Notes under the pieces: model-generated | The model's database searches: none | What the model was told of the DNA's origin: nothing | Seen by the model: only the letters and a program-made list of their open reading frames with translations | Part shown: one piece after another, positions 46,362 to 56,392 of the stretch | How positions within the stretch are numbered: the first letter of the stretch is position 1 | Layout: each line of letters begins with the position of its first letter | Origin: Bin55 sp964572845 | GTDB taxonomy: Bacteria > Pseudomonadota > Gammaproteobacteria > Pseudomonadales > Azotimanducaceae | Length of the DNA: 64,000 nucleotides | NCBI GenBank assembly: GCA_964572845.1 | Contig: CAZNFX010000010.1 | Location: 1-64,000, forward strand | Direction of reading: 5' to 3' | Translations under genes and position numbers: made by a program

Positions 46362-49300
46362 ATGAAGAATCGCATACTTGCCATTTGCGCCTTGTCAGTG
46401 CTATGTCTCGTCGCAATATCACTGATGGTTTTCACAATCACTTCAGGCAAGTCTCGCACCGAATCCAGTCCCTCTGTCGTCAAGAAACTGTTGGAACAGT
46501 CGCTCGCAAAGAATGAGGCGACGAGCAGCGGAAGGCAGCCTGCCTCTGCGCTGCATTCCAGAAGTGCTGAGGGACCGAAGGCGAAGTCGAAGTACTCCCC
46601 AACAACCGGGAAACCTGGGGCGGGCTTCTTGTCATCTATAGAGGTTCCTGAAATCGCAGCGTCGGACTCGTCAATAACAGCAGGTTCCTACGAAAAGGAT
46701 GCACCTTCTTTCGAATGGCTGGATCCCGACACATCCATAGAGAACATTCTTGCATTTGCCAATTCGACCAACACGGACTTTGTCTATGGGTGGCTGCAAT
46801 TGCAAAGCGGTTTTAGTCGCAATGAGCTCTCCGACAATCTTGAACAGCATCAAACGATAATTTTTGGAATGACGGGTCTCTACGCCAGAGTGCGTCTACC
46901 CGCGTCGAGAGCAACGCTAAAGAATCTGGCCGATGAATCCGACATCGCCGGACTTGGAATGCAGCCGATCGACAAGAAGACTAGTGAAGAATTTGATCGC
47001 CTGCTTGAAATCTATGGTTCCGCGCCTGAATTGCCCGTATTCATATCAGTCATGCAGAACGAGGATTCAGACAGCACGAGGAAATCTCTAGCAGACTTAG
47101 GTGTCACAGTGGGACAGTGGTTTGGGGAGGTTCGATCCTACTCAGCCAATATTCCCACTCCTGTATTGGGTGATGTGCTGGGACTCGACTTTGTCGAAGA
47201 GGTGTCGCCCAATGGAATAGTCACCATGCTCTTGGATTCCGCAAACCCCTCTATAGGAATTGACAGTCTTCGAGAGTACCAACAATCTACGGGGAGCTTT
47301 GAAGGCGCGACAGGATCTGGCGTCGCGATAGGAGTTCTAGACACTGGTCTGAACGTGGATCATTTGGACTTCAGCTCCAAAGACGTTTGCGGCGCGAACT
47401 TCCTCTCTAACACTACGTTTGATGAACGCGATCTGTTCAACGACGCGGGCGGCCATGGCAGCCATGTAACCGGAATCCTGTCAGGCGAAGGCAGAAGCAA
47501 CAGGAACTACGTGGGCGTTGCGCCTGGAGTCTCTCAAATCAGAATAGGCAAAGTGCTGGACGAATTTGGCTCTGGTACTTTTCTGGACGTCTTTAACGCA
47601 GTGAGCTTCATGTTTGAAGACAATCCGTGTGAGGACGAAACTTCCAATACTGTGCCATCCATAGTGAATGTCAGTCTTGGAGGATTCTCAAGCAACTCGA
47701 ACGGCAAAGCACTGTTCAATCGAAAGCTCGATGCGACGATCTACGAACACGACCAAGCATACGTGATCGCTGCCGGCAACTCCGGAAGTAGCGGCATATC
47801 CAATATCGGTTCCACCAAGAATGCAATAGTTGCCGCGGCAATCTACGACAACGGCATTGTCACGGATTTCAGCAGTCATGGCCCGACAGCTGACGGACGG
47901 CTTTCACCTCACATCGCGGCCCCTGGCAGCCTAGTCACTGCCGTCGAGGGCGATGGCAGCAGATTTGGCTACGTCCAATACAGCGGCACCAGCATGGCGA
48001 CGCCGATGATCGCAGGACTTGCGGCTGTTAAGTTGGAATCGAACGACTGGAATCCCGCGTTGCTTCGCGCTGTGTTGATGGCAGAGGCAATCAAGCCAGA
48101 CGCGATCATTGGGCATTCTTACGGCATTCCTACCGACAATACAAACGGCCCTGGAGTCTACCAGGCCGAGTATGGCATGGGAATCGTATCTGCGACCAGC
48201 GATTGGGCGGCAGGAGACGAATACTCGCGCGACTTGACCTCATCTGCCGAGTTCTCCCAGACAATAGACATCCCTGAGGGCGTTTCCCGTTTAGACATCG
48301 TACTAACTTGGATTGAGCCTCCCGCCACAAGCTTCTCTGACACTGTAATAGCAAATCTTGACCTGTATCTAGACGAGAATTCAGATTGCGGCAGCGGCGC
48401 ATGCGGAGAATACAGCTCACGATCGCCCATCGACAACAACGAATGGTTGCTCCTAAAGAACCCAGAACCGGGCTCTTACACCATCAAGGTAGTGGCGGCG
48501 AACGACTTCACATCGCCGGCGAAGATCGGAGTGGCGTGGCGTGCGATCGGAAAATCCATGCCTCAACTCTCTTTGGAAGCATCCACCGCCCGCGTAGCCA
48601 TAGACCACAACGATTCGTTGGAAATCGATCTGACCATCAGTGTCGACGAGTTCTTGGCTGCCGGCACGACGGTACATATGGCATGCGAAGGAGACTACCT
48701 CTCATGTTCGAACTATGAAAACGACTCGACCTGGCATCGCGTCAGCCATGCAGAACACGCAGATGGCACCCTGCAGGAGCTCATGCAACAACCCATGTCC
48801 GTGCCTCTCGCGGTGGGAGAAGTTTCCGCGCAGCAAAGTCGTCGGGTTCAACTCAAGATACCAAGAGGCATAGTCGACGAAACGCACACGCTCTACTTCG
48901 TCGCCAGCTCCTTCAATGCTGCAGCCTCCTATGTGGCTGTGGAAATAGTTGTTGCGAATGATCAAGAACTCCCAGCCGAAGTAACTCCGCCCGACAACGA
49001 CCAAATGGAGAACTCTCTGGCGTTGTCTGGAACGTCTGGCGATTTCGACGTTGACCTTCTCCTCGCTTCTCGACAGCCCGGAGAGCATATGGTCAGAGGA
49101 GACGAATCGGGTTCCACAATCAAAAAGTTCTTCAACGAATCTTTTGATTCCTACTCTTTGGAGGCCTATTCTGGATATTCGCGTTACAGCAGCGTCTGGT
49201 ACGAAGTTACAACGCAGGAAGACAGCGTTCTACTGTCGATGTTAGATGTGCCACTCGCTACAAGTGTTGCTGTATTTGAAGCGACGGAAGAGGAATCGGT

Positions 49301-51812
49301 TCTCATCTTTTCGTACCTAGGAGATCTCGATGCGTCGTCCGATTTCTCGCTGCGGATCAAACCGTCGCAAAAATATCTGGTTCAAATTTACAGCCAAGCC
49401 TTTTCGCCTGTGTCGGGCTCAATCCGCTGGACGCTAGGCGAAGACGTTCCACCGACCAACGACGACTTCCAAAATGCAGAGCAAATCGAAGGAAGCAGCG
49501 GATCTGTGGCTGGCTCCAACTTCAATTCGTCGCTAGAGGCGTTCGAATTCTATGGAAGCAGGGACTCGGAATCAACATGGTTCAAGTGGACAGCACCCGA
49601 ATCGCGTACTTTCCGATTTGACGCGTCGCCCGCACGAGTCTTGGTATTCAGCGGGACCGACAACACGAACCTGCTGCGCATGTCAAGTCTGCCAGCTTCG
49701 ACCTCCTCCAATTACCTTAGAGCTGAAGCCAACGAGCAGTATTACATTGCCGTCGTGAGTTCCGCTGACGATGGATCCATCAACGACTACGAACTGAGCT
49801 GGAACAGCTCGTCCGACTCGAGCCTCGCTGATAACGATCAGTTCGGAGCTGCCTATGAAATAAGCGGAAGTTCCGGCGAGGTCAGCGATTACATTTCCTC
49901 CACCCCTCGAACGCGCGAAGGTGGCGAACCGAAGGAGACCGGTGTAGGGACTCTCTGGTGGAGGTGGACGCCCAGCGAGTCTGGCTACTACACATTCTCT
50001 CTACAAAATGTCTACGTTGAGCACTTGTCGATATTTTCTGGCGAAACTTTGTCTAATCTCACGCTCCTAGCCAGCGGCACCGAAGTTTCGGTTTCGGCAG
50101 ACGCAGATCAAGCTTATTACATCGCCTATGGAGTAAGTGTGAGATTTAGCTTCAACGACATGGAAGGAGAGTACTCACCCGAAGCTGCCTTTGCTTGGGG
50201 CGCAAGTCCCGAGAATGACTTGAGATCCGAAGCTTTAGCGCTGACAGGGTCTAGCGGCTCCGTCACCTTCAGTCACGAATATGCGACGTTGTCCGTCGAC
50301 GATCCGCGCCGGATGGTAGGCACTCATTCATTGTGGTGGTCATGGACCGCACCCAGTTCCGGTTGGTTCAAGTTTGTGTTGGACGCCGAGGACGAGGTTC
50401 CCATACTCGAGCGGCAGGTCGACAATATCCTCGCTGTTTTGCGATCCGGCAGCAATACAGACGTTCTTGCTACGTCGGACAGATCTTACGTATTGAACGG
50501 CAAGCCAGAAGTGCTGTTCTACGCGACGTCGGGTAACGACTACGAAATTCAGGTGCTCCTGAGAAGCGACTCTTCCACAGAACCTTTTGCCGAATCGAGC
50601 TTTACCTGGGACACTGCGGAGGCTCCCCAATGGTTGAGGTTCCAGGAACAGTTGGTCGATTCCGCCAGACCTGGAATGGACAATGAAGTCGAATCCCTGC
50701 TGGCTCCACGAAGCATCACCATCGACGCATCCAGCAACACACTCTATGTCGCAGCCGAGACAGGGTTTGTCGTTCTGTCCCTCGATCCCGATACGGGCAG
50801 CGTAGCATTCTCCAAAGATATCGAGCATGTCAATGAGAGCAGAGAAACTGTTGCAAGCCTAGGCGAAGCAGTTCTAGCTTGGGATACCACTAGCTCCAAT
50901 CTTTATGCAATGAACGACGACGCGCTGTATATAGTGCGTGAATTGAGTTCCGACTCTCCCTACTTAGAGCAATGTTTAGCGTTCGAGGACCCGTTCCTAC
51001 TCAGTGCTGAGCAATTGATCATCGATTCACAGTCTCAATTCTTCTACGCAGTCGGCGACGACATCGGCCTAGAAATCGACATTTATAAGAAGGATGACAT
51101 CTGTAGTTTTTCGGCTGTTTCAAGAGTTAGTCGCGAGCAGGTGAGCGACCTTCGAAGCGGGCACGCCGCTGTGATGGGACCAAATCAGAATCATTTCTAC
51201 GTGACGACCGACAGTGGGCTAGTCGCCTTTTCTCGGGACAGTTCAACAGGCGAGCTAGCCTACGAGTCGATTGCTCGCACATCTGACCGAGAAGATGGAT
51301 TTTCGTACGATTGGGATTACAGCACTCTAGCTGTAGCGAACTCCGGAAATCGGTTGTTTGTAGTCGGACATGGTGCCCCTTATGTTGGCATCTACGACAT
51401 TGAGGCCGATCCAAAGAATCCGACCCTATTGACAAGCGTCACCAAGTTTCATGCAGACCCTAACAACTTTGATCTCTACTATTTCCAGACTCGAGAGAGC
51501 TTGCCGGTCGCCGCTTTCGACTGCCGTCTCCTTTCGGCGTCGCAACAGTCGGAAGCCGTTGATCTCATCTGCGGCGGAGTGCTTTACAGCATCACGTACG
51601 AAGAGGAAGAGCTAATTGTTGAAGACATGCTTCTTGAGGGAGAAAGCGATCGATTCGACGGCGACCTCAGCGAAGTCACCTACATGGGTCACGGTCTAAC
51701 CCAAGGTGTCGTGGATTCCGACGACAGTCGAGTCTTCGTAATCGTCGACGACCACATCGATTCGTTGTTGGTATTTGAACGGGCGTCGAACATCGACGAA
51801 GACCCCTATTGA
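46362..51812 (+). CDS. Giant secreted S8 (subtilisin) peptidase with repeat modules and propeller
   Basis: A 1816-residue secreted protein. It has a signal peptide (about 5-28), an N-terminal propeptide-like region to about 310, and then a subtilase domain with complete catalytic residues: Asp327 (GVLDTG), His365 (GGHGSHVTG), the oxyanion Asn472 (AAGNSG) and Ser544 (SGTSMATP). A PPC-like beta domain follows. Then come four tandem modules (about 880-1430), each opening with N-D-x-F/M...A-x-L-x-GSSG and closing with S-x-WW-WTAP-SG, and a C-terminal beta-propeller-like region (about 1445-1800; LYVAAETGFVVLSLDPDTGSV). The stop region overlaps the 3' end of lnt by seven bases, tail to tail. ATG 46362, with GGAGG about 8 bases upstream. 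Confidence 0.93.
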   Translation: MKNRILAICALSVLCLVAISLMVFTITSGKSRTESSPSVVKKLLEQSLAKNEATSSGRQPASALHSRSAEGPKAKSKYSPTTGKPGAGFLSSIEVPEIAASDSSITAGSYEKDAPSFEWLDPDTSIENILAFANSTNTDFVYGWLQLQSGFSRNELSDNLEQHQTIIFGMTGLYARVRLPASRATLKNLADESDIAGLGMQPIDKKTSEEFDRLLEIYGSAPELPVFISVMQNEDSDSTRKSLADLGVTVGQWFGEVRSYSANIPTPVLGDVLGLDFVEEVSPNGIVTMLLDSANPSIGIDSLREYQQSTGSFEGATGSGVAIGVLDTGLNVDHLDFSSKDVCGANFLSNTTFDERDLFNDAGGHGSHVTGILSGEGRSNRNYVGVAPGVSQIRIGKVLDEFGSGTFLDVFNAVSFMFEDNPCEDETSNTVPSIVNVSLGGFSSNSNGKALFNRKLDATIYEHDQAYVIAAGNSGSSGISNIGSTKNAIVAAAIYDNGIVTDFSSHGPTADGRLSPHIAAPGSLVTAVEGDGSRFGYVQYSGTSMATPMIAGLAAVKLESNDWNPALLRAVLMAEAIKPDAIIGHSYGIPTDNTNGPGVYQAEYGMGIVSATSDWAAGDEYSRDLTSSAEFSQTIDIPEGVSRLDIVLTWIEPPATSFSDTVIANLDLYLDENSDCGSGACGEYSSRSPIDNNEWLLLKNPEPGSYTIKVVAANDFTSPAKIGVAWRAIGKSMPQLSLEASTARVAIDHNDSLEIDLTISVDEFLAAGTTVHMACEGDYLSCSNYENDSTWHRVSHAEHADGTLQELMQQPMSVPLAVGEVSAQQSRRVQLKIPRGIVDETHTLYFVASSFNAAASYVAVEIVVANDQELPAEVTPPDNDQMENSLALSGTSGDFDVDLLLASRQPGEHMVRGDESGSTIKKFFNESFDSYSLEAYSGYSRYSSVWYEVTTQEDSVLLSMLDVPLATSVAVFEATEEESVLIFSYLGDLDASSDFSLRIKPSQKYLVQIYSQAFSPVSGSIRWTLGEDVPPTNDDFQNAEQIEGSSGSVAGSNFNSSLEAFEFYGSRDSESTWFKWTAPESRTFRFDASPARVLVFSGTDNTNLLRMSSLPASTSSNYLRAEANEQYYIAVVSSADDGSINDYELSWNSSSDSSLADNDQFGAAYEISGSSGEVSDYISSTPRTREGGEPKETGVGTLWWRWTPSESGYYTFSLQNVYVEHLSIFSGETLSNLTLLASGTEVSVSADADQAYYIAYGVSVRFSFNDMEGEYSPEAAFAWGASPENDLRSEALALTGSSGSVTFSHEYATLSVDDPRRMVGTHSLWWSWTAPSSGWFKFVLDAEDEVPILERQVDNILAVLRSGSNTDVLATSDRSYVLNGKPEVLFYATSGNDYEIQVLLRSDSSTEPFAESSFTWDTAEAPQWLRFQEQLVDSARPGMDNEVESLLAPRSITIDASSNTLYVAAETGFVVLSLDPDTGSVAFSKDIEHVNESRETVASLGEAVLAWDTTSSNLYAMNDDALYIVRELSSDSPYLEQCLAFEDPFLLSAEQLIIDSQSQFFYAVGDDIGLEIDIYKKDDICSFSAVSRVSREQVSDLRSGHAAVMGPNQNHFYVTTDSGLVAFSRDSSTGELAYESIARTSDREDGFSYDWDYSTLAVANSGNRLFVVGHGAPYVGIYDIEADPKNPTLLTSVTKFHADPNNFDLYYFQTRESLPVAAFDCRLLSASQQSEAVDLICGGVLYSITYEEEELIVEDMLLEGESDRFDGDLSEVTYMGHGLTQGVVDSDDSRVFVIVDDHIDSLLVFERASNIDEDPY

Positions 51813-53284
51813 CCGTCGGTGGACGATCGAACCAATCCAATCAAGGGAGCAGTAAAGGAAAGTAGAAGAACAGTAACTATTGGTAGCAATCCATACCTCA
51901 CGAAAGGAGTACTTCCGGCCATGGCTTCTACTCGGTCGCTAAGTACTCCTGCCTCGTGAACGGGCAATGCACGCTGGATCGACCCGTCGCTTCGAACAAC
52001 TGCCGTTGGACCAACATTTGACACACGCAGCAAGTACTTTCCCGATTCACGGGCGCGCATTCGTGCAACCTGAAGCTGCTGCCACGGCCCAAGGGAGTTG
52101 CCGAACCAAGCGTCCGCATTCAAGGAAACAATAAAGTCGGCGGTACCCAACTCTCTGCGTACCAATTCCGGATACGCGATTTCGTAGCAAATAGCGACCT
52201 TGAAAACCAAGTCTCCAGCTCTCAGCAATGCGTCGCTCTCCGATCCCTCCGTCATGTGGGACATTGGAAAGTCTACGTGTTCAAAAACCGAATGCATCAA
52301 CCATAAGTCTGGCGTGTATTCTCCAAATGGCACAAGCTGCTGCTTCTGGTATACCGCATCGTGTTTTCCTGCGATTATGGCGACATTGAACGTCTCCCGC
52401 CCTAGCCCAGACGCTTTGTGCTCAAAGGTACCCAGAACCAGGGACCCATCGAGCTCGCCAACAAGTTGCTCAATTAGAGGTTGAACGCTATGCCGGTTTG
52501 CTGGCAACGCAGACTCTGGCCAAAGAACGAGATCTGCCGTACGACCTTGGTTCGTCAGACGTCTATACGCTTGCCAATATGAGTTGGGATCGCTTACCCA
52601 GGTACTCAAACTCGACTCGATATCTGCTTGTACCAATGCAACGGTGACATCGCCCTCCCTCGAAGTCCACAATAGGTCCTTCATAGGAACGGCAACCATC
52701 CACATAGCCACGCTCAGAATGAAGGGCAGGTACGACCGCCGAAATACAAAGTAGAGAGCGACCGCCGAGAAGACCGCTCCGTACCCAACCAGCCACACTC
52801 CGCCTATTGGAGCATACGCAGCGATCGGAGTGGCTACGAAGGCATAGCCTGTGTGTAGCAAAGGGAAACTGAAACCAATCGGAAAGCTCATTAGCACTTC
52901 GTAGAGGCACACGACTCCAGCAAACAACGCTGTTGCTGCGAGCTTTGACTTGAGCTCAAAAGCGAAGCAGCAGGCGAGGCTGAACAGAAGAGAAAGCAAG
53001 CAGATCATCAGAGTGAACAACAGGACGCCTGTAATAGGATTCGCATCCGCATGATTTATCAAACTGTCGAGCACCCAGTGTGTGCCGACGGAGAACTTCC
53101 CCACTCCGAACAGAAACCCGCGTAGAAATTTCTCCATCGTTGTGGTCGCGGAGTACACTGCATGAAACAACAGAGCGATGCACAGCAAAGCCAAAGGCCA
53201 ATGGCCAAATGGAGCGAAGGAAAGACTGCATACGCCCCCGCAAATCAAGGCCAAAAGCCGTTGGGCCAACCCGATCTTAATCAT
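51806..53284 (-). CDS. lnt: Apolipoprotein N-acyltransferase
   Basis: A 492-residue inner-membrane enzyme that adds the third acyl chain to lipoproteins. Several N-terminal transmembrane helices (about 10-200) precede a nitrilase-fold periplasmic domain. The catalytic triad is Glu in LVLWPESALP (about 256), Lys in QKQQLVPFGEYTP (about 316) and Cys in KVAICYEIAYPE (about 364). A final helix lies near the C-terminus. The frame opens upstream at TTG 53317; ATG 53284 fits the family start. A decayed copy of its first 75 codons lies at about 54700-54915. Confidence 0.95.
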   Translation of the reverse strand: MIKIGLAQRLLALICGGVCSLSFAPFGHWPLALLCIALLFHAVYSATTTMEKFLRGFLFGVGKFSVGTHWVLDSLINHADANPITGVLLFTLMICLLSLLFSLACCFAFELKSKLAATALFAGVVCLYEVLMSFPIGFSFPLLHTGYAFVATPIAAYAPIGGVWLVGYGAVFSAVALYFVFRRSYLPFILSVAMWMVAVPMKDLLWTSREGDVTVALVQADIESSLSTWVSDPNSYWQAYRRLTNQGRTADLVLWPESALPANRHSVQPLIEQLVGELDGSLVLGTFEHKASGLGRETFNVAIIAGKHDAVYQKQQLVPFGEYTPDLWLMHSVFEHVDFPMSHMTEGSESDALLRAGDLVFKVAICYEIAYPELVRRELGTADFIVSLNADAWFGNSLGPWQQLQVARMRARESGKYLLRVSNVGPTAVVRSDGSIQRALPVHEAGVLSDRVEAMAGSTPFVRYGLLPIVTVLLLSFTAPLIGLVRSSTDGQ

Positions 53285-53829
53285 CCTAGGCAAACTCTTG
53301 CAAGAGCTCAAATACAAAGCTCATTGCAATGGCACAGACCCATTTGCCCATGCAATCAACATTCAAGGAAATGAAGGTGCACCTCTGTTGCACGACCGAC
53401 CATAGATTGCATTAGTCACTGACACTAGAAACTCCGGATAGCCAGAAGTGATCGTGGGCTATGTCAAAGTCGTCTATCGTTGACTTCAAGTGTTTTTCTA
53501 TTGTTGGAAGCACAACCACTAGCTTGCTAACCCTTGATCCGGTACCATTCTTACTCTTGGAGGCTATGGACATCGTACGCACGATACCCAAACGCCCGCC
53601 CCGTGGTTCTTTTCTTCCCTGTCTAGAGTCGGACTCCTTACATCATTGAACGCGGTCACCCTTATGAACAAGCTTATTCATGTGAAAGGGCGTTTCGTAG
53701 CAACTAACTCGATACACTATCGTCATAACTAAGCAAACCATTGCACAGAGTCGCGAACCAAGACTCGAAGCTCAAGTAACGAGTCTTCAATCCACAATAT
53801 GCTCTCCATCGTAGCCGCGCTCAATGCGC
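53285..53829. other. Intergenic, about 540 bases without a gene
   Basis: Upstream of lnt. Only short frames without recognisable composition. No terminator, repeat array or RNA gene was identified. Confidence 0.35.
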
Positions 53830-54594
53830 TTATGTGGGCGATTCGCCGGAAGAACCGGGCTCAACGGTCCCAAAGGTCGAGATTGGGGGCAAGCGCTTCA
53901 ATTTCAATTGCAATACTTCTATCAAATACTCCAATTGCTCAGGCAAGAGATCCTGCTTTGTGTTGGTTTGAATTCGCACGGTCAAACTTTCGTCAATGGG
54001 AAGTCGCATCCAATCGTTGAATTCGAAGGAATGTGCAACTTGCTTTGTGGGCGTATTTTCGATTTCTGATCGCGACCTAGACTCGTGCTCCTTAGCCACA
54101 ACATCGCTCGGTTGTACAACGCTATCAACGTCGAGGTGGGCAAATTGAATAGTCTCAAGATAGGACTTTGCTGCTGAATTTGCTGCTCTATCACTAAATT
54201 TCATCTGACGAAGCAGATAATTAGTAATCCCTTGCATCTGTGGGAGTCCAGCACCGAACTTCTCGTACAGCGTATTAAACACCTCTGGATGTAATGCAGC
54301 TTCTTTCACCGCCGAGTCTTTCTCGTCTTGAGACTCCGCCCAAAGTATCCGCGTTGCAAGTTCCGTAGCCTGCACCTCGCCTCTATGAGCGTACTCCAAC
54401 AGCCCGAACTGAACCAAGGCTCCAATCACTGGGGCTGAAGTGCCGTTAACACCTGCATAGCCCATTGCTTTGGCAATCGCATCTCGGTCTACGCTTGACC
54501 TGTTGTACGCGCTCACAATTACTTGTGCTTTCTCGATCGAAGTACTCAATCCAATTGACGGATATTTTGGACTTCGCATTCTTTGGTTACCCAT
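53830..54594 (-). CDS. Winged-helix-like protein of unknown function
   Basis: A 254-residue cytosolic protein. The N-terminal 80 residues have the look of a DNA-binding helical domain: SIEKAQVIVSAYNRSSVDRDAIAKAMGYAGVNGTSAPVIGALVQFGLLEY, a pattern I know from uncharacterised proteins in mobile or phage-related settings. A helical middle with Glu/Ala-rich segments follows, then a Ser/Asp-rich linker (about 155-185) and a short beta-rich tail. ATG 54594 has GGAG ahead. It lies between lnt and the decayed copy of lnt. Probably a regulator; the target is unknown. Confidence 0.6.
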   Translation of the reverse strand: MGNQRMRSPKYPSIGLSTSIEKAQVIVSAYNRSSVDRDAIAKAMGYAGVNGTSAPVIGALVQFGLLEYAHRGEVQATELATRILWAESQDEKDSAVKEAALHPEVFNTLYEKFGAGLPQMQGITNYLLRQMKFSDRAANSAAKSYLETIQFAHLDVDSVVQPSDVVAKEHESRSRSEIENTPTKQVAHSFEFNDWMRLPIDESLTVRIQTNTKQDLLPEQLEYLIEVLQLKLKRLPPISTFGTVEPGSSGESPT

Positions 54595-54699
54595 ATCAAC
54601 TCCATTGATAGGTTATTGGAGTCTTTATTTTAAACGACGTAGTGCGATAAAGCAGGACTAATTGTTATCTATTTAATAAGATAACAAGATAGTCAAGCT

Positions 54700-54915
54700 C
54701 TACCTCTCCCAATGTTTGCTGAAGGCAAGTTCTCCAATGCCATTCAGGAATCCAACCAGAAGTTTCTCCATCGTTATGCTCGCCGAGCACTCGGCAGAAA
54801 CAACAACGCAACGCACATCAAGGCCAATAGCCAAATGGAACCAAGGAAAGATTGCATACGCCTCCGTAAACCAGTGCGGAAACTCTTTGAAAGACAGCGT
54901 TTTGAACCATTGCTG
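54700..54915 (-). pseudogene. Decayed duplicate of the lnt 5' end
   Basis: On the minus strand, this stretch encodes, in broken frames, pieces that match Lnt residues about 7-65: QRVSALVYGGVCNLSLVPFGYWP against QRLLALICGGVCSLSFAPFGHWP, then LALMCVALLF against LALLCIALLF, and MEKLLVGFLNGIGE...HW against MEKFLRGFLFGVGK...HW. Frameshifts and stops separate the pieces, and the rest of lnt is absent. The same similarity is visible in DNA between about 54755-54860 and 53110-53230. It is therefore a partial gene copy now eroding, not an expressed gene. Confidence 0.8.
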
Positions 54916-55135
54916 GCAAGTGTTGTTCAGGTCTCCTCAACGTCAGTTCGCACCTATTGAAAAAGCGAACGAGACTAAAAACTCTTAGCGTACAGAAACC
55001 AGTGGGTAACGACTCATCCATCTCGCAGTCTACACACCCCGCATCCAAGACAAACTTCATTGGGTGTTTTGGAATGCTTGTGTTTTTTAATTCAGTCGCA
55101 CTACTGACCGTCGCGATGGTAGTTCTGGTCGGTTC

Positions 55136-56071
55136 GTGATCCCGATGGGTCCTCTGGTCGCGAAAGAACAGGCTGAACAAGAGTACGAGAGACTGCAACT
55201 AAATACTAAATCCTACCAAGACATGTGGGACCGGCAGGAGCGTATCGCGAGACTAAGTTACCCACTCTTCACTGCGAGTGCGGATTTGTGCAGCTCAAGA
55301 GTCGCTAGGGACATCGACATTCAATGGCTCACACACAACGACCTAGACGGAACATTGGGTCGCATCGCTGGTATTTCTCTGGGTATCGCCGGTTATTCCT
55401 TTGTCACAGTTGTAACTTCGGAGTCGGCTACAGATCACGCGGGTTTGCGTCGAGGCGATGTCTTGACTGCCACAAAAGGAGTTGCCATTCGGGAAGACAA
55501 GCAGGCAATCTGGCAAGGTACCACGAATAACGCATGCAACTATCGCCGTCACCTAGCAGAATTGGTACGAGACGCATTCGACGAGGACACTTCCGTTGCC
55601 CTACAGATCCAACGCGACGACGAACAACACGAATTGGTGCATGAGCCAGAGTTAAGATGCAACCACAAGATATCGATCATCGACAGCACCGAAATTGCGT
55701 TGTTTTCTGAAGGAAGCAACATCCTCGTGTCGATGGCACTCTACGACCTTGCAGGGTCTGACAAAGACTTTCAAACGCTGTTGGCTCATGAATTGGCACA
55801 CAGGGACTACTGACACCGGGGAGAAATATCTGTAGGCGAAAAAGTTGCGGTGGCCGCTGACGCTGTCGTCAATGTACTGGGTGTGATCGGCATGGTTGTG
55901 GCAGGTCTAGCCTGGGAAGACGTACCAACGTAAGACGTTGAACCCATTCGATTGTTCTCGCCGGACAACGCCGCAAAAATCTTCAAGCACCAGCATGAAC
56001 ATAATCAGGTGAGGAAGCCTGTGGCAACTCCTACACTTGACCAGGCTGAGGTCGAAGAGAGCGCACCGTAG
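55136..56071 (+). pseudogene. Truncated/decayed M48-type metallopeptidase with PDZ domain
   Basis: The frame from GTG 55136 encodes an N-terminal region, a PDZ-like domain (G-SFVTVVTSESATDHAGLRRGDVLTA) and the start of an M48 catalytic helix, HELAH, immediately followed by TGA at 55811. The same frame continues with sensible sequence (GEKVAVAADAVVNVLGVIG) to a TAA at 55931 and again to a TAG at 56069 (including DNAAKIFKHQHEHNQ). So a longer peptidase gene has acquired at least two internal stops just after its zinc motif. A preceding frame (54957-55139) carries what may be its shifted signal peptide. The product would lack the third zinc ligand. Confidence 0.7.
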
Positions 56072-56392
56072 TCGGGTCAGGGCTACGTTGCAGCACAAGT
56101 AGTCTGCAATTTCGGTTTGCGAATTGGAGTCGGCAAACCGGTAGAGGCCGGCCGCCTCATTCCAAAACAAAATTGCTCAGACAGTGTATTGGCCAACAAG
56201 CGTGCTCCCTGAGTCGCAACGAGTGTACAGATCAGCTGTCTACCTACAAGTACGTTTGCATGGTCTCGAACTCACCTATCAATATTGCAGGAGGCAACTC
56301 GATTGCACATTACACAATGATCCTCGGCAGACCGCCAAACGGCAACTGGTCTACAATTCGGATGCCAACACATTCCGATCACTGTTGAAGCA
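56072..56392. other. Region without intact gene before the tonB-like gene
   Basis: About 320 bases. The reading frame of the decayed peptidase remains fairly open here but shows no recognisable domain, and two short overlapping frames (56173-56388, 56184-56483) look like chance. The promoter for the tonB-algH-ruvX cluster probably lies here, but no clear elements were fixed. Confidence 0.3.

Noticed and set aside
54818..55198. A 126-codon minus-strand gene
   Set aside because: It ends in the lnt relic and has no coherent upstream domain; it overlaps the possible signal peptide of the decayed peptidase on the other strand.
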